Shown piece after piece: positions 56,860-64,000 of a stretch of DNA of 64,000 bases. Below the pieces are notes generated by a model. It had not been told where the DNA came from. It did not search any database and worked only from the letters and a program-made list of their open reading frames with translations. Positions within the stretch are counted from its first letter, which is position 1, and each line of letters opens with the position of its first letter. The position numbers and the translations under genes were made by a program. This DNA comes from Burkholderiales bacterium (GTDB lineage Bacteria > Pseudomonadota > Gammaproteobacteria > Burkholderiales > UBA11063). The stretch lies in assembly GCA_020697255.1 (NCBI GenBank), contig JAJFBE010000003.1, forward strand, positions 186,001 to 250,000. The letters are read 5' to 3'.

Positions 56860-58266
56860 ATGAAATTTTTTAAAAATAATTATATGCTAATTTTAGGAGA
56901 GTTTTTTGATAGGCTAAATTTCTATGGAATTCAATCTATCTTAATACTCTATATGATAAATATTAAATTAAGTTCTGAACATAATAGTATAGCTTTATAT
57001 GGCGCATACTCATCAATGGGGTTTATTTTACCAATATTTGGTGGCTACCTAGTTGATAAATTTTCATTAAGTCGATATAATGTTATATTAGCTGGTATTT
57101 TTTCTATATACTGTGGCAGTTTACTGCTGCTACTCTATCCTTCAGAAATGTTTTTGTTTGGGCTTTGTTTTATTCTTATTGGTATAAGCCTTTTCAAAGC
57201 AAATAATGCAGTATTATTCGGCTCTCTTTTCAATGATAGGCCGGAAAAAAGGGATATTGCATTTACCTACTATTATATGGCAATGAGTTTGGGGGCAGTT
57301 GCTGGTCCGCTTATTTATGGTAATGTTAATATTATTTATGGCTGGAAATATGGATTTAGTACAAGTTTAGTAGGTTTTACTATGTGTTTTAGTCTTTATT
57401 TTTTACGTGCAAAATATTTTAGAAATATACAGACTCACGCTAATAACGCAAGTAAATTAACACTATATAAAATTGGTATACTTGTTATTGGCTTATTTTT
57501 CCTGGTTTATTCATCTTTAATTTGCCATTTATGTCTTATCGGTTTAATTTTATTGTCGGCAATGGCTGTTATTTATATAATTTTTAAAGTAGCTAAAAAT
57601 TTGAAATCTGAGGAGCGGAGAAAATTGTACCTCCTTATAATATCAATGTGTTATGGGGTGTTTTTTTATGCATCCAGCTTACAAGTATCTAGCTCACTTA
57701 TACTTTATATAGCCCGAAGTGTTAATACGACTATATTTGGATATAGTATACCTCCGGAATATTTTATGTCTATCTCTTCAATATTTATTGTCCTCCTAAC
57801 CCCATTAGCAACATTATTATGGCAAAAAAATAAAATAACAAGTGGTAAAACTCTAGTTTCAAGGGTTAATATAGGTGTTTATGCTGCGTCTTTTGGATTT
57901 TTGTTGATAGCTTTTAGCGCATTATTCTCAAAATCTATTTTTCATGGTCAATTAGTATTGATCGTTATGGCCCTTCTTGCCCTTGGCTTTGGAGAGTTAG
58001 CAATAGGTCCTGTTATAACTTCTGCTGTAACATATCTAGCGCCAGAGAGAAAACAAGGTGTCTTTATGGGAATATGGTATTTATCAATAGGATATTCAGC
58101 ATATTTTTCATCCCTTATAGCAGATGTAATTAGTTCTCACTACCATATTATTAGGTTAGGTAATGTTTATTTTCAGAATTTTTTGCTTTTTGCCGGGGTA
58201 GGGTTACTTATTGCAGCTTCCATGACATTAATGAAACATTGCTTATCCAGCCTGTATTTGAATTAG
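56860..58266 (+). CDS. POT/PTR2-type peptide transporter (MFS)
   Basis: A 468-residue membrane protein with about 12-14 helices. It matches the proton-dependent oligopeptide transporter family: N-terminal GEFFDRLNFYGIQSIL (E14-x-x-D17-R18, in place of the usual E-x-x-E-R) and YYYMAMSLGAVAGPLIYGN, plus a late LALGFGELAIGPVITSAVTY and GVFMGIWYLSIGYSAYFSSL. Members usually import di- and tripeptides with protons; here, next to a peptide-modifying operon, it might move the modified peptide in either direction. Its 3' end overlaps that of tfuA by 59 bases tail to tail. Confidence 0.85.
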   Translation: MKFFKNNYMLILGEFFDRLNFYGIQSILILYMINIKLSSEHNSIALYGAYSSMGFILPIFGGYLVDKFSLSRYNVILAGIFSIYCGSLLLLLYPSEMFLFGLCFILIGISLFKANNAVLFGSLFNDRPEKRDIAFTYYYMAMSLGAVAGPLIYGNVNIIYGWKYGFSTSLVGFTMCFSLYFLRAKYFRNIQTHANNASKLTLYKIGILVIGLFFLVYSSLICHLCLIGLILLSAMAVIYIIFKVAKNLKSEERRKLYLLIISMCYGVFFYASSLQVSSSLILYIARSVNTTIFGYSIPPEYFMSISSIFIVLLTPLATLLWQKNKITSGKTLVSRVNIGVYAASFGFLLIAFSALFSKSIFHGQLVLIVMALLALGFGELAIGPVITSAVTYLAPERKQGVFMGIWYLSIGYSAYFSSLIADVISSHYHIIRLGNVYFQNFLLFAGVGLLIAASMTLMKHCLSSLYLN

Positions 58267-59707
58267 AAATCTCCTTAAGAAAATTTCTCATGGTAAAAGC
58301 ATCATTAAAATCATGAGCTATTGCATATAGATCATTTTCTGCTGCTAGAAGTTGTAAGCATTGGGTAATCAATTCATATTTCTTATAGGTAAATGACTGT
58401 AGTATCTTTTTGTCTAATCCGTTTAAAGATATTGCGATTGAAAAATAGTCATACAAATCTTTATTACGAGCTTTTATTAGAGTAGATAAATTGTTCTGTA
58501 GGATAAAGTAATCATAAATATGTAGAAGCTGCATTGCTGTTTTAAATTCATTAATATTCATATTATTCTGTTCTAACCACGCTACAAATTTCTCTTTACT
58601 GTCTATATTTTTTTTTAAATAAAATTGCTGAGTTATCCTTAAAGTAGTTCTTTCATCTATAATATTGAAAGATCTACACAAATACTCATATAGATATACT
58701 GCTATTTTTGCTAATATTTCTGCAGAAGTATTTTCAATATTATTTTGCGGATTGTTGATTAATAGTTTCATAAAGCAGCTACAATTCTGTTTACTAAGTT
58801 TTGAGTCTAAAAATGCTGGATTAAGAAAAACTAATTCGTGACCTTTAATTATAATACAGCCAATCTCATGCAAAACTCCAATTGCCTTAGCAATTTGCTT
58901 GCTGATAGGGTACTCATCAAAGAGCTTAGCTAAAATATAAAATTTGGCTTCTATGGGTAACCATTCTTTAAATGTTCGAAATGGGATGGCTAGGTTTTCA
59001 AGCTTTAAATTTCTAAACAATGCTGTATCAGAAAAAATACTTTTATTTGCTTGTGAAGGATTAGATCGAAGTAACTTACTTCTAGCGACAGAAAGAACTT
59101 TTTTAGCATCAATTTCTTTTTGATCGATATAATTATCTTTAAACCAAACAAAAAATGATTGTACATTTATTAAATGTATTGTTTTAACTTTTAAAACTTT
59201 TTCTGTTCGTTCTTTATAGAATATGTTTTTTGCTATAGTCAAAAACTCTATGGCGAAATCTGGAGTAATTAGCTCCAGCTCTAATGCATGCCAGACAGTA
59301 AGTCGTATGTTAATCATTGGTAAACTATATGGTTTAAAATTATTTTCCTCTGTCAAATGCAAAAGTGCTACTTCATCATCATCCACAATTTCTTCATGTT
59401 TATATTTATTATATATTTCTCCAACGCCAATCATACCAAAATCATTTAATTCTGCAGCACGCAAAGCTCCCATACTGGAGGCCCCATAAACTGTTATCCC
59501 AGCACTAATTGCATAAAGTATTTCTTTATGCCATACAGAAGGCTGGCTTTCAAAATATCCGTCAATAATAACAATTCTTCTAGCCCCCAAATTCATAACC
59601 TGGATAATATCACCGCATGCAACAGGTGGCAAATAATTAGCTTCTGGAAATACACTTTTAGCATTATTGATATCTAGTGAAGGACCAAGAAATACAAAAG
59701 TTGACAT
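58208..59707 (-). CDS. TfuA-like protein with long C-terminal extension
   Basis: 499 residues. The TfuA core fills about residues 1-200: FVFLGPSLDINNAKSVFPEA, VIIDGYFESQPSVWHKEIL, GASSMGALRAAEL (75-87) and GVGEIYNKYKHEEIVDDDEV. TfuA partners YcaO proteins in thioamide formation (known for methanogen McrA and for thioamitide natural products). The remaining 300 or so residues are helical, Lys/Asn/Ile-rich and unrecognised; many TfuA proteins lack such a tail. It follows ycaO by 3 bases and is the last gene of the operon. Confidence 0.9.
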   Translation of the reverse strand: MSTFVFLGPSLDINNAKSVFPEANYLPPVACGDIIQVMNLGARRIVIIDGYFESQPSVWHKEILYAISAGITVYGASSMGALRAAELNDFGMIGVGEIYNKYKHEEIVDDDEVALLHLTEENNFKPYSLPMINIRLTVWHALELELITPDFAIEFLTIAKNIFYKERTEKVLKVKTIHLINVQSFFVWFKDNYIDQKEIDAKKVLSVARSKLLRSNPSQANKSIFSDTALFRNLKLENLAIPFRTFKEWLPIEAKFYILAKLFDEYPISKQIAKAIGVLHEIGCIIIKGHELVFLNPAFLDSKLSKQNCSCFMKLLINNPQNNIENTSAEILAKIAVYLYEYLCRSFNIIDERTTLRITQQFYLKKNIDSKEKFVAWLEQNNMNINEFKTAMQLLHIYDYFILQNNLSTLIKARNKDLYDYFSIAISLNGLDKKILQSFTYKKYELITQCLQLLAAENDLYAIAHDFNDAFTMRNFLKEISNSNTGWISNVSLMSWKLQ

Positions 59708-59710
59708 ATT

Positions 59711-60853
59711 TTACATTCTCGAATTATTAAGCAGCATTCCGGGAATAAAAACTTGGACTACAGGAATATTTAATTCTGGTTTAGTATGATCAATAACAAA
59801 AATTTGTTTATATTGTTTATTAAGCAAAATTTCAAGGGTTGATGACAAATTTGACTCAACATTTCCGACTGATAAAGAAGAACTACTAGAGTAATCTGAA
59901 CCTTCCGATAGTAGTACTTTAGGAACAAATTTATCGTCATTAATACGCATTTTTTTATAATAATCAGCAAAAATATCATCTCTTACACCCGCTATATAAG
60001 CTACTCTTGCCTGCACGGCTTCAGTAATTGCTCTAAATAGTGCAATTGATTTAGATAAATGGGTTCCACTACCAGTAAAGCTATTTAGGCCTCTTAAGCT
60101 ATTATTATCCAATAAAGCTACTTGGTAACTAGGAACTTCTAAATTTGAGGTTATGTTCCAAACCCTAATTCCTAAACCTTTTTCTTGTAATTTTTGGATA
60201 TATTGTTGGTTAAAATCATCAATGGTATCTGTCTTTATTAAGCATTGATTTATATAGTGTATATTGCTTTTTTGCCATTTAGCCAGGGAGTCTCTTTCAA
60301 TAATTTCGCAAATTGCATGAAAAATAGCTTCTTCAATTGAATTACCAGCTGCAAGCCCATTAGTGCTTATATCAAAATAAAGATAATTAAAATTAGGTTT
60401 GCATGTGTTTATTTGTGTAATAGCTGTAGGTAAAAAAACAGGGCTTTTATCAAATATATTATATGCTTCACTCCAATTGAAGCTTATTTCTGTAAGATTT
60501 GCTTTAAATTGAGTTTGTGGAAATAAATTGGGGTTTACACAATTTTCCTTGATAGAACATGCATTAAATGTTCCATTAAATTTATAAGCTGGTGGATTTT
60601 CAATATGGTATCCCTCAATACTTTCCATTATGGCAGAAATAGTTGCTGCTTCTATGCTGCTGCCTTTACCTTGGGAAATTGATAGATTTTGGGAGTTGGG
60701 CCGGATACAGTTACTGACAAAAATACCATAAAAATGGTCTAAGTAAGTAATATTCGCAACTCTTGTAATTCCTATCTTTGCACATATTGGCTTTAGTAGT
60801 TGTAAAGTTTCTTCTTGTGTTGTTGTACGAATTGAATCAATAGAAGAGTTCAT
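59711..60853 (-). CDS. YcaO-domain ATP-dependent cyclodehydratase/thioamide synthase
   Basis: 380 residues, essentially a lone YcaO domain. YcaO enzymes use ATP to phosphorylate a backbone amide so that a nucleophile (Cys, Ser, Thr side chain or external sulfide) can attack. The ATP/Mg-site segments are present: GKGSSIEAATISAIMESIEG (61-81), GLAAGNSIEEAIFHAICEII followed by ERD (168-188) and LFRAITEAVQARVAYIAG (272-289). No fused E1 or RRE domain is seen. With tfuA next door, thioamidation is the likely reaction. 15 bases after the E1-rhodanese gene; weak own ribosome binding site. Confidence 0.92.
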   Translation of the reverse strand: MNSSIDSIRTTTQEETLQLLKPICAKIGITRVANITYLDHFYGIFVSNCIRPNSQNLSISQGKGSSIEAATISAIMESIEGYHIENPPAYKFNGTFNACSIKENCVNPNLFPQTQFKANLTEISFNWSEAYNIFDKSPVFLPTAITQINTCKPNFNYLYFDISTNGLAAGNSIEEAIFHAICEIIERDSLAKWQKSNIHYINQCLIKTDTIDDFNQQYIQKLQEKGLGIRVWNITSNLEVPSYQVALLDNNSLRGLNSFTGSGTHLSKSIALFRAITEAVQARVAYIAGVRDDIFADYYKKMRINDDKFVPKVLLSEGSDYSSSSSLSVGNVESNLSSTLEILLNKQYKQIFVIDHTKPELNIPVVQVFIPGMLLNNSRM

Positions 60854-60868
60854 TCAGGCTTTTAGTAT

Positions 60869-61966
60869 TTAATATTTTGATAGGTTAGGGTTTATTTCAT
60901 TAATCCAGGCCAGGATACCACCTTGTAAGAAAAAAACATCTTTAAATCCTTCCTCTAATAGTAAATTTACCGCTTCCTGGCTTCTTGCACCACTTTTGCA
61001 ATAGATAACAATTGTGCTTTTCGCATCAAGCGATTTTACTGAGGATTTGAAATTATAAAGTGGAATTAATTTCCCGCCGATCTCACAGATTTGACGCTCA
61101 TCTGGGTTTCTAACATCTATTAAAGTAACATTATTAATAATATTTTTTAAATGAATAGCTGAAATGGCATGTGACTCACATTTGTTAAAGGTTGGTCTAG
61201 GTAGATCTTTAAACTGATTTTTATCTATACAAATTGGGCAGGTTTTTGACTGCACAAATTCTAGTGGAGTTGTATCTAAATTTAATGTATCAATTAGTAT
61301 TAGTTTACTAAGTGAGTTACTGCCTATACCTACAATATATTTGATTACTTCCAGCGCTTGTAAAATACCTACTAGACCTGGTAAAACTCCCAATACACCT
61401 TCTTCTGCACAATTAGCTATAAGCCCGGGAGGAGGCCAGGAATCAAATAGACATCTAAAGCATGGCCCGGTCTTGCCATTAAAAAATGATATCTGCCCTT
61501 CAAACTGGAAAATGCTACCGTACACAAAAGGTTTTTTTCTCTCAAAACATGCGTCATTAATTAGATATTTTGCATAAAAATTATCTGTGCAATCAATGAT
61601 TAGATCGTAGTTTTCAATTATTTCAAGAGCATTGGTATCGTTAAATTTAGATACGTAGGTTTTAACTTGAATATTAGGATTGAGTTCTAAAATACGCTTT
61701 TTAGCTATTTCGACTTTTTTGCTGCCAACATCATTGATATTAAATAATACTTGCCGTTGCAGATTTGATTCATCGACAACGTCATCATCGATAACCCCTA
61801 GCAGTCCTATACCTGCTGCAGCTAAATACATTATTGCACTTGAAGCAAGCCCACCACAACCGATACAGAGAACTTTTGCATTTTTTAACTTTTGTTGCCC
61901 GGTTACACCAAAATTTTGTAATGTAAAGTGCCGGGCATACCTTTTGTATTCACTATCGTTAAACAT
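60869..61966 (-). CDS. E1/ThiF-type activating enzyme with C-terminal rhodanese domain (MoeZ-like)
   Basis: 365 residues. N-terminal adenylation domain: VLCIGCGGLASSAIMYLAAA (33-50), DDDVVDESNLQRQVLF, LIIDCTDNFYAKYLINDACF; zinc cysteines in CFRC (169/172) and CPIC (243/246). C-terminal rhodanese: TLIDVRNPDERQICEIGG and IVIYCKSGARSQEAV with the active-site Cys323. Enzymes of this build adenylate the C-terminal glycine of a MoaD/ThiS protein and pass sulfur to make a thiocarboxylate. The start overlaps the MoaD-like stop (TAATG). A housekeeping role in molybdopterin or thiamin synthesis is possible but no such genes are near. Confidence 0.93.
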   Translation of the reverse strand: MFNDSEYKRYARHFTLQNFGVTGQQKLKNAKVLCIGCGGLASSAIMYLAAAGIGLLGVIDDDVVDESNLQRQVLFNINDVGSKKVEIAKKRILELNPNIQVKTYVSKFNDTNALEIIENYDLIIDCTDNFYAKYLINDACFERKKPFVYGSIFQFEGQISFFNGKTGPCFRCLFDSWPPPGLIANCAEEGVLGVLPGLVGILQALEVIKYIVGIGSNSLSKLILIDTLNLDTTPLEFVQSKTCPICIDKNQFKDLPRPTFNKCESHAISAIHLKNIINNVTLIDVRNPDERQICEIGGKLIPLYNFKSSVKSLDAKSTIVIYCKSGARSQEAVNLLLEEGFKDVFFLQGGILAWINEINPNLSKY

Positions 61967-62232
61967 TAACCACCTGCTACTGCAAAAACGATTTGTAGTT
62001 CATCGCCGTTAGAAATATGCGTATCTAACCCATCCAATTTGTTTGAATCAACTCGGTTAATAAATATTTTGATAAAAGGAACCAGTTCACTATTAGAAAA
62101 AATAAACGATGCGACATCAGGAAATTTCTCGATTATTTGTTCTAAGCACTGCAGTAAGTTACCTGGTCTAATAGTCATTGATGAAACATTAGTTTTTTTT
62201 AAAAATGGTGCAGGGAAATAAACGATTGCCAT
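61966..62232 (-). CDS. MoaD/ThiS-like ubiquitin-fold sulfur carrier
   Basis: An 88-residue beta-grasp protein ending in AVAGG, the Gly-Gly tail that is adenylated and converted to thiocarboxylate in MoaD and ThiS. YFPAPFLKKTN at the start, IFINRVDSNKLDGLDTHISN and GDELQIVFAV near the end fit the MoaD family. It begins 4 bases after the small peptide gene and overlaps the E1 gene, so the three are translated together. The sulfur is probably destined for the YcaO-TfuA reaction. Confidence 0.9.
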   Translation of the reverse strand: MAIVYFPAPFLKKTNVSSMTIRPGNLLQCLEQIIEKFPDVASFIFSNSELVPFIKIFINRVDSNKLDGLDTHISNGDELQIVFAVAGG

Positions 62233-62236
62233 AATT

Positions 62237-62386
62237 TTATATTACATCTATAATTGTTGCAGTATTTTCTAATTTAGCATTTAATGGTCCCAAAATACTT
62301 AGTAGGTTTTCTGCCTTTAATGACTCGTAATCCATCACGTTTTGATGAAAATTTGCTATTTCTTCAGTCAAACTGGTAGATTTCAT
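62237..62386 (-). CDS. Candidate RiPP precursor peptide (49 aa)
   Basis: First gene of the sulfur operon, below usual ORF length limits. AAGGAG lies 7 bases before the ATG, the best ribosome binding site of the operon. It reads MKSTSLTEEIANFHQNVMDY, then ESLKAENLLSILGPLN, then AKLENTATIIDVI. The N-terminal 30 residues are acidic and amphipathic, as in leader peptides; there is no Cys and only one Gly and one Pro (LGPLN). No similarity to a known precursor was recognised. It could instead be a small adaptor. The product is inferred from position with YcaO, TfuA and sulfur-carrier genes. Confidence 0.75.
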   Translation of the reverse strand: MKSTSLTEEIANFHQNVMDYESLKAENLLSILGPLNAKLENTATIIDVI

Positions 62387-62500
62387 TACTAAACTCCTTA
62401 TAAAATATTAACAATTTGATACATATCTATTTAGCTAGTAGCAATTTTATGTATTACACAACCTAGAAAGTAATAATTAAATGTGCTATCATATCTTTTA

Positions 62501-62530
62501 ATTATAACATATATTTGTAAATATATGTAA
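62501..62530 (-). promoter_or_regulatory. Candidate promoter of the YcaO-TfuA operon
   Basis: On the minus strand TTACAT (62525-62530), 18-base spacer, TATAAT (62501-62506), 115 bases upstream of the precursor ATG. The -10 is consensus; the -35 is weak. Confidence 0.45.
62507..62528. promoter_or_regulatory. Palindrome ACATATATTT-GT-AAATATATGT in the operon promoter
   Basis: Perfect 10-bp arms separated by two bases, filling the spacer between the putative -35 and -10. A repressor bound here would block RNA polymerase. The sequence is AT-rich, so chance palindromy is more likely than usual; no regulator gene lies in the cluster. Confidence 0.5.
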
Positions 62531-62752
62531 CTGCAAAAAAACATTTATTGTATATTAATTACTAACTCATGAATTTAACTGGTGGCTATGGGTGCCTTTA
62601 TCGTTGAAGAATCTATGTGGTGGATGACGTACTTAATTATACTCCTCAAAAACGTAAAGAGAATAAACATCCCTAGATAAGCTTTCTAAAATACATAAAG
62701 AGTATTTTAGCATAAATTTTTTTTAAAATACAATAAAAAATAAATTTAACTT

Positions 62753-62765
62753 CTAATTTTGGAGG
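62753..62765 (+). repeat. Right copy of 13-bp direct repeat CTAATTTTGGAGG
   Basis: Pairs with 55082-55094. It lies 50 bases before the uvrC start. Confidence 0.5.
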
Positions 62766-62815
62766 GGAAATTCATTATGTGGTAAAATCCTACTAAAAAA
62801 GAGCTGCCACTTATT

Positions 62816-64000
62816 ATGGAACTAACCATCACAGAAAATAAAGAATTTCTAAAGCAAATCCCGGATAGACCAGGGGTTTATCGCTTCTACGCCGCAAAAG
62901 ACAAAAACGAAGAATTGCTCTACGTTGGCAAGGCAATCAACCTATCTAAACGAGTAAAATCCTATTTTCAGAAGACTATAAAGCAATCCCCCAGGATAAG
63001 CCTGATGATAGCGCAAATTGCGCGTATCGAAATAACCATTACCGATAATGAAGCTTCAGCGCTTATCCTGGAAAATAACCTGATTAAAAGCCTTAAGCCT
63101 AAATACAATATACTGTTTCGTGATGATAAAAGCTATCCTTTAATTAGGATTAGTACCCATAAATTTGCCCGAATTGATGCCTATCGGGGCAAAACCAATC
63201 AGAAGATGCATCAGTATTTTGGACCATATCCAAATGCATATGCAGTAACTCATGCGATAAACCTTATCCAAAAGTTATTTAAGCTTAGAACTTGTACTGA
63301 TAGTATTTTTGCTAATCGAAGCCGACCTTGTATCCTACATCAGATAAAACTGTGTACCGCACCATGTGTAGGTTATGTAAATCAAGAGCAATATCAATCA
63401 CAGGTTAATATGGCAATAGAGTTTTTAAAAGGTAATTATAAGCAGATAGTTGCAGATTTGACTAAGGCTATGAATGAAAAAGCCGAAAATATGGAATTTG
63501 AAGCCGCGGCTGCTATAAGAGATAAGATTACTTTGCTTGGAAATATTAGTACCAATCAGGTAATTAATAATCATAATCAGCCAATAACTGCCGATATAAT
63601 TATAGCCAAAAGCTATTTAGGCCGGGTATTTATTTATCTCATCAGCCTGCAAAATGGAATTTACTCCGGTGATAAGCATTTTGTAATTAATGATCCGGAT
63701 GATGATATCAAAGAAGTTTTGGAGGTATTTGTTCAAAATTATTATCTGGAACACCAGCAAACACAGCTGGTATATTTGAGCTTTGATAATAAACAAGATG
63801 TAACCTTGGATAATGAGTTTTTGCAGATGTTCTATTCGGCCACAAAGGTTAAAATAATTTTTACCCGCCCGGTAATGTTTAAAAAAATCTTCCAGATGGC
63901 AGAAATAAATCTGGAACGGGTTATAAAAAATAAAAACGGACATAATGAATTAAAAACAGCTGCTGATAAACTAGCCAAACTCCTTGAAATTGAGGCAATA
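62816..64000 (+). CDS. uvrC: Excinuclease ABC subunit C UvrC (3'-partial)
   Basis: The first 395 codons of UvrC, the dual-incision nuclease of nucleotide-excision repair; the frame is open to the end of the window. GIY-YIG domain: DRPGVYRFYAAKD, ELLYVGKAINLSKRVKSYF; then TDNEASALILENNLIK, LKPKYNILFRDDKSYP, YFGPYPNAYA, CILHQIKLCTAPCVG and the UvrB-binding motif AENMEFEAAAAIRDKI. The C-terminal RNase H-like and HhH domains lie outside. Confidence 0.96.
   Translation, partial: MELTITENKEFLKQIPDRPGVYRFYAAKDKNEELLYVGKAINLSKRVKSYFQKTIKQSPRISLMIAQIARIEITITDNEASALILENNLIKSLKPKYNILFRDDKSYPLIRISTHKFARIDAYRGKTNQKMHQYFGPYPNAYAVTHAINLIQKLFKLRTCTDSIFANRSRPCILHQIKLCTAPCVGYVNQEQYQSQVNMAIEFLKGNYKQIVADLTKAMNEKAENMEFEAAAAIRDKITLLGNISTNQVINNHNQPITADIIIAKSYLGRVFIYLISLQNGIYSGDKHFVINDPDDDIKEVLEVFVQNYYLEHQQTQLVYLSFDNKQDVTLDNEFLQMFYSATKVKIIFTRPVMFKKIFQMAEINLERVIKNKNGHNELKTAADKLAKLLEIEAI

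Larger units (their letters stand above)
62387..62815. other. 430-base gap between the precursor gene and uvrC
   Basis: Very AT-rich. It holds the probable operon promoter and palindrome (62501-62530) and the right copy of CTAATTTTGGAGG. A 30-codon frame near 62584-62690 lacks a ribosome binding site and is not called. Confidence 0.55.

Noticed and set aside
59711-60853. E. coli-type stand-alone YcaO linked to RimO ribosomal modification.
   Set aside because: The tfuA neighbour, short length and absence of rimO-like genes argue for the thioamide-forming group instead.
60869-61966. Calling the E1-rhodanese gene moeB or thiF and treating it as molybdopterin or thiamin synthesis.
   Set aside because: No other moa/moe/thi genes are nearby and it is translationally coupled to genes of a YcaO-TfuA operon; the family name alone does not justify a housekeeping role.
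62584-62690. A 30-codon plus-strand frame before uvrC (starts GTG GCT ATG).
   Set aside because: No ribosome binding site at a useful distance, very short, and lies in AT-rich promoter DNA; not convincing as a gene or second precursor.
1-64000. CRISPR arrays, rRNA, tRNA, insertion sequences or prophage genes.
   Set aside because: No direct-repeat/spacer arrays, RNA gene signatures, transposases, integrases or phage structural genes were seen; repeats present are short dispersed palindromes.

Overview
The window is one AT-rich, gene-dense piece of a Gram-negative bacterial chromosome, most likely a betaproteobacterium and probably Neisseriales-like. The evidence is indirect. There is an RmpM-type OmpA lipid-independent periplasmic protein, a DUF2844/DUF3443 pair, a complete mla operon, a PPi-dependent phosphofructokinase, a proteobacterial two-gene cyanophycin synthetase arrangement, and dispersed 20-bp palindromes of the form ATTCCC-N8-GGGAAT, the consensus of the Neisseria dRS3 repeat. 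I see no rRNA, tRNA, CRISPR array, transposase or prophage genes. The window opens inside surA and closes inside uvrC.

Layout. 1-4.9 kb: surA(partial)-pdxA-pfp-ubiX-grxD-nnrD, mostly overlapping or closely spaced. 4.9-11.1 kb: a complete cyanophycin module (cphA, a second Mur-ligase-like synthetase, cyanophycinase, isoaspartyl peptidase). 11.5-15.0 kb: a PAS-LuxR regulator divergent from a secreted GDA1/CD39 apyrase, then an RsmI-like methylase and a small membrane protein. 15.2-28.3 kb: housekeeping genes (yfcH-like, yqgE-ruvX, mnmG-gtrA-EVE, OmpA-like, ribF-ileS-lspA-ispH, ffh). 28.5-29.7 kb: a toxin-antitoxin locus whose toxin reading frame is broken. 30-37 kb: recQ, a DUF5018/GH64-like lipoprotein, an antiporter, a 2Fe-2S ferredoxin and a GH125 glycosidase. 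37.3-44.7 kb: surE-nlpD-dut-ppk2, GST, ttcA, DUF2844-DUF3443, NlpC/P60. 44.8-54.5 kb: lolE/lolD, mlaFEDCBA, ubiA, and a GntR(YtrA-type)-controlled ABC transporter cassette with a textbook promoter and operator.

The most unusual region is 55.1-62.8 kb. A minus-strand operon encodes, in order, a 49-aa peptide with a strong ribosome binding site (missed by ordinary ORF length cut-offs), a MoaD/ThiS-like protein ending in Gly-Gly, an E1/ThiF-type activating enzyme fused to a rhodanese domain, a YcaO protein, and a 499-aa TfuA protein. This looks like a self-contained ATP-dependent sulfur-insertion (thioamide-forming) RiPP pathway that carries its own sulfur carrier. Facing it tail to tail are a POT/PTR2-type transporter and a 435-aa protein of unknown function. 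A 10-bp-arm palindrome lies in the putative operon promoter, and a 13-bp direct repeat (CTAATTTTGGAGG) brackets the whole block. The thioamide product and the role of each part are inference; the gene families and layout are seen in the sequence.

Several neighbouring genes have had their 3' ends rewritten by dispersed palindromic repeats (the antiporter at 34.2 kb and the GntR regulator at 53.7 kb), so these repeats have probably been mobile in this lineage.
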